Assembly: GCA_017881265.1 (NCBI GenBank)
Contig: JADGRA010000018.1
Location: 1 to 57,055 of the forward strand
Direction of reading: 5' to 3'
DNA length: 57,055 nt
DNA from: Myxococcaceae bacterium
GTDB taxonomy: Bacteria > Myxococcota > Myxococcia > Myxococcales > Myxococcaceae
Part shown: positions 27,048-38,488 of the stretch, one piece after another
Position numbering within the stretch: the first letter of the stretch is position 1
Layout: each line of letters begins with the position of its first letter
Made by a program: the position numbers and the translations under genes
The notes under the pieces: generated by a model
Databases searched by the model: none
Told to the model about the DNA's origin: nothing
Seen by the model: only the letters and a program-made list of their open reading frames with translations

Positions 27048-28226
27048 GTGGCAACGCGCGCCCGCACAAACGGCCCCTGGGCCCTGCTCCTTCTCGCCCT
27101 CGGACTGGGCGGCTGCGCGAGTGCGCCCGTGCGGCCTCAAACGGTGGCCATGCCGCCCGTGGAAGTGCGAGGCGACGCAGCGCTGGCGCGGATGAATGCT
27201 GAAGAGCTGTTCGCCAACGGAGCCTCTGCCTACGGAAGCGGCGACTGGGCACGGGCAGCGGCGTGCTTCGAGCGGTTGGCGGTCGCCTTCCCGGAGAGCC
27301 CCCACCTGCTGCTCGCCGAGTACAACGCCGGGCTTGCCCGCGAGCGCCTGGGCGACTGGGAGGAGGCACGCGCGCACTTCGCTGCCGTCAGCAATCCAGC
27401 GGGCAGCGGCGACGCGCTGGATGCGGCCTTCCACCTGGCCGAGACGCTGTACCACCTCGGCCGCTATGGCGAGGCAGCGGAGCTGCTGGCCAAGATGGCG
27501 GCGCGGCCGGACCTTCCACTGGCGCGCCGCCTCGAGGCGCAGGTGCAACAGGGCGTCTGCGAGGTGGAGGATGGGCGACTGGACGCCGGCGAGAAGACGC
27601 TGCGACAGGCCCTCACCCTCTGGACTGGCGCTGCCCAGCACGACACCCTCGACGACTACTTCCCCGCCCAGGCGCAATTCTTCCTCGGTGAAATCTACCG
27701 GCTGCACTACACGGGCGTGCACCTCAACCCGGAGCAGGGCGCGGACGAGCTGGCCAAGGAGCTTGAATTCAAAGCGGAGCTGCTGCTGTCCGCCCAGGGC
27801 CACTACTTCCGCACCATCAAGATTGGCAACGCCTACTGGGCCACCGCCGCCGGCACGCAGATTGGCGGTCTGTACCAGGACATGTACCAGCAGATTGCCG
27901 AGTCCGAGGCGCCGAGCGAGCTCAAGGAGGAAGAGGCTCGCGTCTACCGGCAGGAGCTCAGAAAGCGCGTCCGGGTGCTGCTGACGAAGGCCATCACCGT
28001 CTATGAAGGTACGCTCGCCGCCGCCGAGCGGCTGGGCGCGAGCGGACCCTTCGTCGACCGGGCCAAGGAGGGGCTCGAACGGATGAAGCAGCTGCTGTTG
28101 GCCGATGCGGCCGAGGAGGCCCCGGCGCCCCCGCCCCCGCCCGCATCCGGCGCAGGCCCCGCGAAGCCGTCGCCTGCGCTGCAGGGCGCACCAGGGGCCC
28201 GGGCGGCCTCGGGGGGCTCGGGCTGA
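27048..28226 (+). CDS. TPR-type lipoprotein
   Basis: A 392-residue predicted lipoprotein. The GTG at 27048 starts a short basic N-terminus followed by WALLLLALGLGGC, with the lipobox Cys at about residue 23. The mature part shows tetratricopeptide-like helical pairs (AEELFANGASAYGSGDWARAAACFERL, AEYNAGLARERLGDWEEARAHF, AFHLAETLYHLGRYGEAAELL). It ends in a Pro/Ala/Gly-rich tail. It probably scaffolds an envelope complex. The frame remains open upstream inside the second ArsA gene, but no better start precedes the signal. It lies 61 bases after that gene. Confidence 0.82.
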   Translation: MATRARTNGPWALLLLALGLGGCASAPVRPQTVAMPPVEVRGDAALARMNAEELFANGASAYGSGDWARAAACFERLAVAFPESPHLLLAEYNAGLARERLGDWEEARAHFAAVSNPAGSGDALDAAFHLAETLYHLGRYGEAAELLAKMAARPDLPLARRLEAQVQQGVCEVEDGRLDAGEKTLRQALTLWTGAAQHDTLDDYFPAQAQFFLGEIYRLHYTGVHLNPEQGADELAKELEFKAELLLSAQGHYFRTIKIGNAYWATAAGTQIGGLYQDMYQQIAESEAPSELKEEEARVYRQELRKRVRVLLTKAITVYEGTLAAAERLGASGPFVDRAKEGLERMKQLLLADAAEEAPAPPPPPASGAGPAKPSPALQGAPGARAASGGSG

Positions 28227-28321
28227 GGCGCCACGCCCCGCCGATGCGCCCGAGGCGGCCCATCCGCACCGGCCACCCGCGACGGCAGGCCACCCGCACC
28301 GGTAGACTGCCGTTTCTGGCG

Positions 28322-28752
<431 letters not shown>

Positions 28753-28756
<4 letters not shown>

Positions 28757-29814
28757 AGCGCTTCGTCGCCGCGCTGCTCCTCGTGCTCCTCGTGCTGGGA
28801 CTGGGGGCCGGCGCCGTCTTCTGGTGGCGGGAGAAGCAGCTGGACGCGTTCGCCGCGACCGATTTCGGCCTGGCCGAGGCGCGCGACATCACCATCCCCG
28901 CCGGAAGCAGCCCCCGCACGGTGGCGACGTTGCTAGCCCGGGCGGGCGTCGTCTCGGACGCGGGGCTCTTCTACCGCTTCCTTCGACGCGGCGAGCTCGG
29001 CCCGAAGCTGCGGGCCGGCGAGTATGAATTCTCGGGCCCGGCCACGCCGGCCCAGGTGGCCGACAAGCTCATCTCGGGCCAGCAGAAGACGTACCGCGTG
29101 ACGCTTCCAGAAGGCCTGCGGCTGGACGAAGTGCTGCAGCTGCTGGCGCACTCGGAGCTGCACCTAGACGAGGGCAAGCTGCTCGCGCTGGCGGGAGACC
29201 CGGCCTGGGTCCGCCGCCAAGGGGTGCCCGCAGACCGCCTGGAAGGCTTCCTCTTCCCGGACACCTACGTCTTCACCAGGCCCTTCACCGCCGAGACGGT
29301 GCTGGCCCGGCTCGTCGCCCGGGGCCTGGAGGAGGCGAAGAAGGCCGAGGCGGAACGCGCGCCCGGCATCCACCTGGACCTTCTGCAGCTGGTGACGCTC
29401 GCCTCCATCGTCGAGAAGGAGACCGGCGCTCCGGAGGAGCGCCCGCACATCGCGTGCGTGTACCACAACCGGTTGCGGCGAGGCATGCGGCTGCAGGCCG
29501 ACCCCACCGTGCTGTACGCGATGATGCTGCTGCGCGGGCACTTCGTGAAGAACATCACCGCGCGCGACTTGGTGACGCCCCACCCCTACAACACCTACAC
29601 CGAGGAAGGCCTGCCCCCTGGCCCCATCGCCAACCCGGGAGCCGCGGCCCTTCGGGCCACCGCCGCACCTATGGCCTGCAACGACTTGTACTTCGTCTCT
29701 CGCAATGACGGGACGAGCGTCTTCTGTCCGACCCTCATCTGTCACAACGCCGCGGTTAAGACGTGGCAGCAGGACTACTGGGCTGGAAAGCGCAGCACGA
29801 CGTCCCCGCGCTGA
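28753..29814 (+). CDS. mltG: Endolytic peptidoglycan transglycosylase MltG
   Basis: MltG cuts nascent glycan strands at the inner membrane and limits their length. The 353-residue protein has one N-terminal membrane helix (LLLVLLVLGLGAGAVFWW). A LysM-like region follows (ITIPAGSSPRTVATLLARAG), then the YceG core with TLASIVEKETGAPEERPHIA. By comparison with E. coli MltG, the catalytic Glu is about residue 221. The core continues with VYHNRLRRGMRLQADPTVLYA and ends with LPPGPIANPGAAALRA and LYFVSRNDG. Length and order are normal. It is coupled to ruvX. Confidence 0.94.
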
Positions 29815-29834
29815 AACGGCGGCACTGCGCCGTT
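29815..29834 (+). other. Hairpin just after mltG
   Basis: A perfect 7-base stem (AACGGCG / CGCCGTT) with a 6-base loop sits immediately after the mltG stop. It may end or stabilise the transcript, but no T-run follows, so it is not a standard intrinsic terminator. The rest of the 250-base gap to the next gene shows no other clear structure. Confidence 0.3.
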
Positions 29835-30066
29835 CAAGTCGTCCCCTGGCCCCGACCCTAGCCAAAGGCAGCGGACCCGCCCCCGCGGCTGGCCCCAGCC
29901 GCACGCCCCGCAACGGCCTCGTCCGGGGGTGTCTTTCCGGTGAGGCACCGGGGCAGGAGGGCACGGAGGCGGGGGCGGTGCTGCTTCGACAACTCCCACA
30001 GCTTGCGCGCCACCGCACGGCGCCTCCACCCGGCAGGCAACAACGAATTTGGAAGGAGTCAGTCCG

Positions 30067-31185
30067 ATGAGAAACCCTCACAGCAGCGTAGCGCACGTCG
30101 TCATCCTCGCCTTCGTCGCCCTGGGCGCGCGGGCCCTGGCCGAAGAGGACGAAGACCGGGCCCCCCGCTACCTCATCGCCGATCAGTTCAACAATCGAGT
30201 GATTGAGGTGGACGAGCGAGGAGACGTCGTCTGGCACTTCGGCCGGGGACCGGCAGACTTTTCCCCCGACTCCATCATCGGTTGCAACGATGCCCAACGG
30301 GTCGGCGCCTTCACCCTGATGGCAGGCACCGGAACGCCCGGGGGACAGCCCGAGGCTCCCGACTGTACGAACTCGAACGGCTGCCCGGACAACCGGGTGC
30401 TGCTCGTCGACCGTGCCGGCCACATCGTCTGGCAATACGGAAGCTTCGGCGTCGTCGGCTCGGGCACCAACCAGCTCAACACGCCCGTCCAAGCCACTTG
30501 GCTGCCCAACGGCCACGTCCTCATCACCGACCAGGCGAACGAGCGAATCATCGAGGTCACTCAGAAGAAGGAAGTCGTCTGGCAGTACGGAACGACCCTG
30601 GTGGCTGGCAACGGCTTCAACCAGCTGAACAACCCGAACTGCGCGGAACTGCTTGAGAATGGCCACATCCTCATCTGCGATGAGAACAACAACCGCGCCA
30701 TCGAGGTGACCCGGTCTCACGAAATCGTCTGGCAATACGGGAGCGGGGACCCGAACATCACCGTCCCGGTGAGCGGCGTCGCGTTTGCCAGCAGGCTCGA
30801 GAATGGCCACACGCTCATTACCGACTCGAACCACGCGCGAATCGTCGAGATTAACCGAGGCCAGAAGGTGGTCTGGGAGTACTTCACTAACACTGATCCA
30901 AACAGCAATTCGCGCGGGGGAACCGGGCCATTGCCTACCCGGGCAGTCCGCTTGCGGAACGGCCACACCCTCATCAGCGACCAGTACAACCACCGGGTCA
31001 TCGAGGTGAACCCGGACCAGCGGATTGTGCGCACGTTCGGGAAGATAAACTCGCTTGGTTACGACGCCGACAGCGTCCACGGGGGCGGGCTCAACTCGCC
31101 CTACGATGCAAAGCGCATCGGCGACTACACCGGCCTCACCGCGCCCTTTGGGGAGGAGGGGGACGAAGCGGACAACAGGCGCTAG
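30067..31185 (+). CDS. Secreted NHL/arylsulfotransferase-like beta-propeller protein
   Basis: A 372-residue protein with a signal peptide (HVVILAFVALGARALAE, cleavage after about residue 25). It has about six repeats in which a strand like HVLITDQANERIIEV is followed by a polar turn and VVWQYG. This is the repeat style of NHL and arylsulfotransferase-type propellers. No catalytic His pair of the sulfotransferases is evident, so a binding role is more likely. AAGGAG at 30052-30057 is an excellent ribosome site for the ATG at 30067. Codon use is visibly less GC-extreme than in neighbours (more AAC/AAT and ATT), which may mark horizontal origin. Confidence 0.85.
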   Translation: MRNPHSSVAHVVILAFVALGARALAEEDEDRAPRYLIADQFNNRVIEVDERGDVVWHFGRGPADFSPDSIIGCNDAQRVGAFTLMAGTGTPGGQPEAPDCTNSNGCPDNRVLLVDRAGHIVWQYGSFGVVGSGTNQLNTPVQATWLPNGHVLITDQANERIIEVTQKKEVVWQYGTTLVAGNGFNQLNNPNCAELLENGHILICDENNNRAIEVTRSHEIVWQYGSGDPNITVPVSGVAFASRLENGHTLITDSNHARIVEINRGQKVVWEYFTNTDPNSNSRGGTGPLPTRAVRLRNGHTLISDQYNHRVIEVNPDQRIVRTFGKINSLGYDADSVHGGGLNSPYDAKRIGDYTGLTAPFGEEGDEADNRR

Positions 31186-31246
31186 CCTGAAGGCGCCGGT
31201 GGGCACACGGTGAGAAGGGCCGGCGCTTCCCGTTCTCTTCCATCGC

Positions 31247-32836
31247 TCAGCGCCGGTAGACGTGCCAAGGGCGTTCGAAGCCAGGGACCTCGCGGAACAC
31301 CTGGCCGGCGAAGAAGAGGGTTGGGCCCTCCACCCGGAGGTCGGCCTCGCGGTCCAAGCCCCCGCCCTCGCGCCGCACCAGCGTGTCCGGCTTGGCGGAG
31401 GCGACGCGCTCCCGGAAGTTTTCCCACCGCTGGCGTGCCAGGCGCTCCTCGGGAAGCCCGCTGAAGAAGGCAATCTGGAGGTCCAAGTACTCGGGGTCCG
31501 AATCGAGGACCGCCGCACCGCCGTTTTGCAGCACGTCCGTCCGCAGGTACTCCGCCACCTGCATCACCTGAGGTGGATTGCTGGAGAGCGGTGTCACCGG
31601 GCGCAGGGACTTCGCCAGGCCGTCCTGCCCGTGCAAGGTGACCGCCGTCATCACCAGGGGCGTCGCCACGGCGAGGAGCGCCGTGGCGAGGGCCCAGCCC
31701 CGGCGCGTCCTGGCCGACCGACCGGCAAGGGCCGCGTCAAAGCCGGGGAGGACGAAGGGCAGCACCAGGGCGACCTGATTGACGGTGAAGCGCGCCAGCG
31801 GAACGAAGTTGAGCAGCACCGCCGAGCGGAAGGTGAAGTAAGCGGCGGGCGCCAGGGACGTCCAGACCAGCCAGCGGTGCTTCTTGTCCGTGCGGAAGAT
31901 GTGCACCATCCCGCGCATGCCGAAGTACGCCAGCAAGGGTGAGAGGGTGAGCAGGGCGACCGCCGGCCAGAACACGAGGTTTTGCGCCCGGTAGCCGGCG
32001 TTGGTCCAGCGCGCCACGCCGTCCTGGATCCAAGCCTTGTGGAACGACTCGATGTAGAGCATCGGGGCGAAGGAGTTGCCGCGAGCCCGCTCGTTTCCTT
32101 GCATCCACACGAGGGGGAACGGCAACGTCACCAAGGCGAAGGCGATGGCACGCGTGACGGCGGCAATCCGGTCTCGGTCCCCCACCAGGAGCAGGACCAC
32201 CAGCAGGGGCATGAGAAGCCAGGAGTCGTAGCGAACGGCGCAGGCGAGGTTGAGGACCGCCGCCGAGCCCAGCAACGAGCCGAAGCGGTTCTCCTCCACC
32301 CCCTTGGAGAAAAGGTCCAGGACCCACAGCACCAGGAACAGGCCCAGCGCCTCGCTGCCGGCGGTGGTCGACATCTGGATGTGCAACCCCCACACCGCAA
32401 GTCCGAGCACCGCCGCCACGCCCGCCTGCCAGCCGAAGAGGCGACGGGTGAGGGCGAACAGCGGAAAGGCGGTGAGGACCCCGAAAAGCAAGCTCACCCA
32501 GCGGCCGGCGTCCTCCTTGACGAGGCCAGTGGCAAGCGCTGCGGCCACGGCGTACAGGTGCAGTGGGCCGAACTGGTAGGCGCCGTCGTCCATGCTGGCA
32601 ATCCAGTGGGGGCGTTCCAGCCAGCGGCTGGCCAGTTCCGTCCGCACCACGGCATCGCCGTAGAAGTTCTCGCCGAACGGGAAGACGATGACCCGCGGAA
32701 CCAGGACGGCGGCGCAGAGGAGCACCAGAACCAGCGAGGCCCGGGGTTCGGCGCTGGCCCGAGGCAGGGAGACGGCGCGGGAGGCGGGGACGCCTTGGGG
32801 CGCGGGTTCGGCAGCGGCCTCGGCAGGAACGGTCAT
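31247..32836 (-). CDS. GT-C fold glycosyltransferase (PMT/ArnT-like) membrane protein
   Basis: A 529-residue polytopic membrane protein with roughly ten hydrophobic segments and a soluble C-terminus (about 420-529). The first periplasmic loop after helix 1 has FGENFYGDAVVRTELASRWL. The acidic residue there fits the catalytic Asp of GT39/GT83-type enzymes that use polyprenyl-phosphate sugars. The start at ATG 32836 leaves a 30-residue Pro/Ala-rich N-tail before the first helix; an upstream frame extension looks random. The sugar and acceptor are not known. It is divergent from prkA. Confidence 0.8.
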   Translation of the reverse strand: MTVPAEAAAEPAPQGVPASRAVSLPRASAEPRASLVLVLLCAAVLVPRVIVFPFGENFYGDAVVRTELASRWLERPHWIASMDDGAYQFGPLHLYAVAAALATGLVKEDAGRWVSLLFGVLTAFPLFALTRRLFGWQAGVAAVLGLAVWGLHIQMSTTAGSEALGLFLVLWVLDLFSKGVEENRFGSLLGSAAVLNLACAVRYDSWLLMPLLVVLLLVGDRDRIAAVTRAIAFALVTLPFPLVWMQGNERARGNSFAPMLYIESFHKAWIQDGVARWTNAGYRAQNLVFWPAVALLTLSPLLAYFGMRGMVHIFRTDKKHRWLVWTSLAPAAYFTFRSAVLLNFVPLARFTVNQVALVLPFVLPGFDAALAGRSARTRRGWALATALLAVATPLVMTAVTLHGQDGLAKSLRPVTPLSSNPPQVMQVAEYLRTDVLQNGGAAVLDSDPEYLDLQIAFFSGLPEERLARQRWENFRERVASAKPDTLVRREGGGLDREADLRVEGPTLFFAGQVFREVPGFERPWHVYRR

Positions 32837-32944
32837 GGGGGCGAGTGGACGATGCCGGGTGGAACTAGCCCAAAGAAGGCCCACTTGGAAGCTTGAGCGT
32901 CTGCTCTAGGCCCCCCCGCTTCGCAGACGTGGTCCTCCCTCGGC

Positions 32945-32950
32945 TATACT
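32945..32950 (+). promoter_or_regulatory. Possible -10 element upstream of prkA
   Basis: The 274-base divergent gap contains TATACT, close to the TATAAT consensus, 160 bases before the prkA start. No good -35 hexamer lies at the usual distance and no sigma-54 GG/GC pair is evident, so the call is weak. Confidence 0.25.
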
Positions 32951-33110
32951 GTCCAACATTGCCTCTTCACCCCGTGCCCGCCACTGTTGCTCTGCGAGGT
33001 GTCGTCGAGCGGTCATGCGTCGCGGTTCGAGCCCGCGGCGGGGTCCCGGAGGGGCGGTTGGGTCGAACTCCGGGAAATCGCCGGTAAGCGGTGGCGAGTG
33101 AGGACGTGAC

Positions 33111-35171
<2,061 letters not shown>

Positions 35172-35173
35172 GC

Positions 35174-36283
35174 GTGTCGCTGAAGATCCATCAGGACCAC
35201 GGCCGCTTCAAGCAGATCGTCCGGGGGAAAATCAAAGCCAACCTCCGTCGCTACGTGCAGAAGGGGGAGATGCTCGGCAAGCGGGGCAAGGACACCATCT
35301 CCATCCCCATCCCCTTCATCGACATCCCCCATTTCAAGTATGGCCACCGTGAGCAGGGCGGCGTGGGCCAAGGCGAGGGGGACGTCGGCCAGCAGCTCTC
35401 TCCGGGGGCCGTCCAGCCCGGCGACGGCCAGCAGGCCGGCCAGGGCGAGGGGGAACACGCCCTCGAGGTCGACGTCAGCCTCGAGGAGCTGGCCACCATC
35501 CTCGGCGAGGAGCTCCAGCTGCCCAACATCGAGCGCAAGGGCAAGGAGCAGGTGGTCGCACAGAAAATCAAATACACCGGCGTGCACACCACCGGTCCGG
35601 AGTCGCTCCGCCACTTCAAGCGCACCTACAAGCAGGCCCTGCGCCGGCAGATTGCGCTCGGCACGTATGACCCCAGCCGTCCCATCATCGTCCCGACGCG
35701 CGAGGACCGGCGTTACCGGAGCTACCGCCTGCAGCAGCTCCCGGAGACCAACGCCGTCATCCTCTACATGATGGACGTCTCCGGCTCGATGGGCGACGAG
35801 CAGAAGGAGATTGTCCGCATCGAGAGCTTCTGGCTCGATACGTGGCTGCGCCACCAATACAAGGGCCTCGAGTGCCGCTACCTCATCCACGATGCGGTGG
35901 CACGCGAGGTCGACCGGGACACCTTCTTCCACACCCGAGAGTCGGGCGGGACGATGATTAGCTCCGCCTACAAGCTGTGCAAGGACATCATCCAAGCCGA
36001 CTACCCGAGCTCGAGCTGGAACATCTACCCGTTCCACTTCAGCGACGGAGACAACTGGAGCGCGGACGACACGCGCCACTGCGTGGAGATGCTCAAGGCG
36101 GACATCCTCCCCCACGTGAACCAGTTCGCCTACGGACAGGTGGAGAGCCCCTACGGCAGCGGGCAGTTCATCAAGGACCTCCGCGAGTCCGTCGGCGACC
36201 TGGACAATGTGGCGCTCTCCGAGATCGCCGACAAGGACGCCATCTACCAGTCCATCAAGGACTTCCTCGGACGGGGAAAGTGA
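35174..36283 (+). CDS. DUF444 (YeaH/YhbH) family protein
   Basis: A 369-residue protein of the YeaH family, always found with PrkA and SpoVR in stress or sporulation loci. The N-terminus ([20 protein letters not shown]) is typical. A Gly/Gln-rich linker follows at about 60-95. A von Willebrand A-like domain then carries the metal-site motif [12 protein letters not shown], with Asp201, Ser203 and Ser205. GTG at 35174 follows the prkA stop by two bases. The exact biochemical role of the family is not established. Confidence 0.92.
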   Translation: MSLKIHQDHGRFKQIVRGKIKANLRRYVQKGEMLGKRGKDTISIPIPFIDIPHFKYGHREQGGVGQGEGDVGQQLSPGAVQPGDGQQAGQGEGEHALEVDVSLEELATILGEELQLPNIERKGKEQVVAQKIKYTGVHTTGPESLRHFKRTYKQALRRQIALGTYDPSRPIIVPTREDRRYRSYRLQQLPETNAVILYMMDVSGSMGDEQKEIVRIESFWLDTWLRHQYKGLECRYLIHDAVAREVDRDTFFHTRESGGTMISSAYKLCKDIIQADYPSSSWNIYPFHFSDGDNWSADDTRHCVEMLKADILPHVNQFAYGQVESPYGSGQFIKDLRESVGDLDNVALSEIADKDAIYQSIKDFLGRGK

Positions 36284-36287
36284 CGCG

Positions 36288-37781
36288 ATGCCCCGCGGGT
36301 TGACGCCCCAACTGGCCCAGCTGAAGGAGACCATCGAGGGGTACGCCCGCGGCTACGGCCTGGATTTCTTCGAGACGGTCTTCGAACTCGTCACCTACGA
36401 CGAGCTGAACATGGTGGCCGCCTACGGCGGCTTTCCCAACCGCTATCCCCACTGGCGCTGGGGCATGGAGTACGAGCAGCTCTCCAAGGGGTACGAGTAC
36501 GGGCTGTCGAAGATTTACGAACTGGTCATCAACAACGACCCCACCTACGCGTACCTCATGGAGAGCAACGCCGAGGTGGACCAGAAGCTGGTGATGGCCC
36601 ACGTCTACGGTCACGCCGACTTCTTCAAGAACAACTTCTACTTCCAGCACACCAACCGACGGATGATCGACGAGATGGCGAACCACGCCACCCGCGTCCG
36701 CCGCTGGGTGGACAAGATTGGCATCGAGAAGATTGAGGACTTCATCGATCGCGCCCTGAGCCTCGAGAACCTCATCGACTACCACTCGCCCTACATCCGA
36801 CGGAACCCGGACCCGCGCCGGGCGGAAGAGGAAGACAAGAGCAACGAGCGGGTGGAAGGCTTCCGGGTCGGCCGCGAGTACATGCGCGGCTTCGTCAACC
36901 CCACCGAGTTCCTCGAGGAGCAGCGCAGGAAGGTGGCCGAGGAAAAGGAGCGAAAAAAGCAATTCCCGGAGCGGCCTCAGCGGGACGTGCTGCTCTTCCT
37001 GCTCGAGCACGCACCTCTCGAGCCCTGGGAATTCGACATCCTAGCCACGCTCCGCGAGGAGGCCTACTACTTCGCGCCGCAGGGCCAGACCAAAATCATG
37101 AACGAGGGCTGGGCCAGCTACTGGCACTCGAAAATCATGACGCAGAAGGCGCTCAGGGACGACGAGGTCATCGACTACGCCGACCACCACTCGGGCACGA
37201 TGGGGACGCGTCCAGGCGCGCTGAATCCCTACAAGATCGGCATCGAGCTGTTCCGGGACATCGAGGAACGTTGGGACAAGGGTCGCTTCGGCAAGGAGTG
37301 GGACGAGTGCGACGACCTCCGGGCCCGGCGGGCCTGGGACCGTAAGCTCGGGCTGGGCAAGGAAAAGATTTTCGAGGTCCGCAAGCACTACAACGACGTG
37401 ACCTTCATCGACACGTTTCTCACGGCCGAGTTCGCGCAGGAGCAGAAGCTCTTCGTCTACGGCTTCAACGACAAGCGAAACAGCTGGGAAATCCTCGACC
37501 GTGAGTTCCGCAAAGTGAAGAGCAAGCTGCTGACCCAGCTCACCAACTTCGGAAACCCCATCGTCGAAGTGGTGGATGCCAACTTCGACAACCGCGGCGA
37601 GCTGCTCCTGGCGCACAAGCACGACGGGCAGGACCTGAAACAGGATTACGCCCGGGAAACCCTCAAGAACTTGGCATCGCTCTGGCGACGCCCGGTCAAT
37701 CTCGTCACGCGCGTCGAGGGCAAGGGCATGGCGGTGAGGTTCGACGGCCAGAGCCACTCAGAGAAGAAGGTGGAGCTCTAG
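36288..37781 (+). CDS. SpoVR (YcgB) family protein
   Basis: SpoVR proteins contribute to spore cortex formation in Bacillus and to stress survival elsewhere; their biochemistry is unknown. The 497 residues match the family. Visible segments are [54 protein letters not shown], and [14 protein letters not shown] with a DYADHHSG stretch. These hold many conserved His and Glu residues, suggestive of metal binding. ATG at 36288 lies four bases after the DUF444 stop. It closes the prkA operon. Confidence 0.95.
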   Translation: MPRGLTPQLAQLKETIEGYARGYGLDFFETVFELVTYDELNMVAAYGGFPNRYPHWRWGMEYEQLSKGYEYGLSKIYELVINNDPTYAYLMESNAEVDQKLVMAHVYGHADFFKNNFYFQHTNRRMIDEMANHATRVRRWVDKIGIEKIEDFIDRALSLENLIDYHSPYIRRNPDPRRAEEEDKSNERVEGFRVGREYMRGFVNPTEFLEEQRRKVAEEKERKKQFPERPQRDVLLFLLEHAPLEPWEFDILATLREEAYYFAPQGQTKIMNEGWASYWHSKIMTQKALRDDEVIDYADHHSGTMGTRPGALNPYKIGIELFRDIEERWDKGRFGKEWDECDDLRARRAWDRKLGLGKEKIFEVRKHYNDVTFIDTFLTAEFAQEQKLFVYGFNDKRNSWEILDREFRKVKSKLLTQLTNFGNPIVEVVDANFDNRGELLLAHKHDGQDLKQDYARETLKNLASLWRRPVNLVTRVEGKGMAVRFDGQSHSEKKVEL

Positions 37782-37828
37782 GGCTGTCGGTGGACGGGGG
37801 ACGCGACTGGCAGCGCCAGACCACCCGG

Positions 37829-38476
37829 TCAGTCCTCGGCGCCCCGCTGTCCGACGAAATGGTCTGACTTCTCTCGGAAGAGAATGTTGAAGCTGGTGAG
37901 GCTTCCGTAACAGCGGGTGATGTACTGCTGCATCTCGACGCGTTCCGCGTCGGTCAGCTTGGGATGCGTGTTGAGCTTCTGCTCGAGCGTCCGGAGCCGG
38001 TCCCGCACCATCACCACTTTGTGGAACAGCGCGTCGATGGGCAGCTCCTTGGCCTGGAGGTCCGGCTTTCCGGGGACCAGCTGAATGGCGCCCCCTTCCC
38101 ACTTCGCCGCCAGCGGTGGCGGGTCGCTGTCCCCGGCCGCTTCGCGGAACACCTCCATCAATTCCTCACGTGTCATGTCGAGCACCTCGGAAGAAAGCTC
38201 TGCCCCCGCCCGTCGCTTGAGGAGGGGGGCGACGCTCCGGGCCGCGACCGCAGTCCGGACAACGGCGGCAGAAGGCGCCGGGGCTGTCCCGCCCTTCGGC
38301 GAGAAGGCGTTGCAAATCGGCGCGGTGGGGGGAAAGAGTCCTCGCTGCGGCTGAAGGCGGCAGGGACCCACCCAGCCACGCGCGCCGTCGACCGAGTAGG
38401 GTGACCACAGCCGGCAGGCACCGCACACCCGCGCATCGGAGCCGAAGACTGGCAGCGGAGGCAAGTCGTCCGTCAT
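37829..38476 (-). CDS. Unknown protein with an N-terminal Cys cluster
   Basis: A 215-residue protein. Residues about 18-56 have four Cys in the pattern VCGACRLWSP, GPCRLQP and PICNAF, like a small zinc or iron-sulfur site. The C-terminal half is helical and charged (IDALFHKVVMVRDRLRTLEQKLN, LTDAERVEMQQYITRCYGSLTSFNILF). It starts 12 bases after the HTTM gene stop on the same strand, so the two form an operon. It converges with the SpoVR gene. No family is recognised with confidence. Confidence 0.78.
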   Translation of the reverse strand: MTDDLPPLPVFGSDARVCGACRLWSPYSVDGARGWVGPCRLQPQRGLFPPTAPICNAFSPKGGTAPAPSAAVVRTAVAARSVAPLLKRRAGAELSSEVLDMTREELMEVFREAAGDSDPPPLAAKWEGGAIQLVPGKPDLQAKELPIDALFHKVVMVRDRLRTLEQKLNTHPKLTDAERVEMQQYITRCYGSLTSFNILFREKSDHFVGQRGAED

Positions 38477-38488
38477 CGCCGTGCCCGC

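Noticed and set aside
29815-29834. Intrinsic terminator after mltG
   Set aside because: The stem is good but no T-run follows, so it is reported only as a hairpin.
29164-31518. A 784-residue minus-strand frame over mltG and the propeller gene
   Set aside because: Its translation mirrors the repeats of the plus-strand propeller and contains no recognisable domain.
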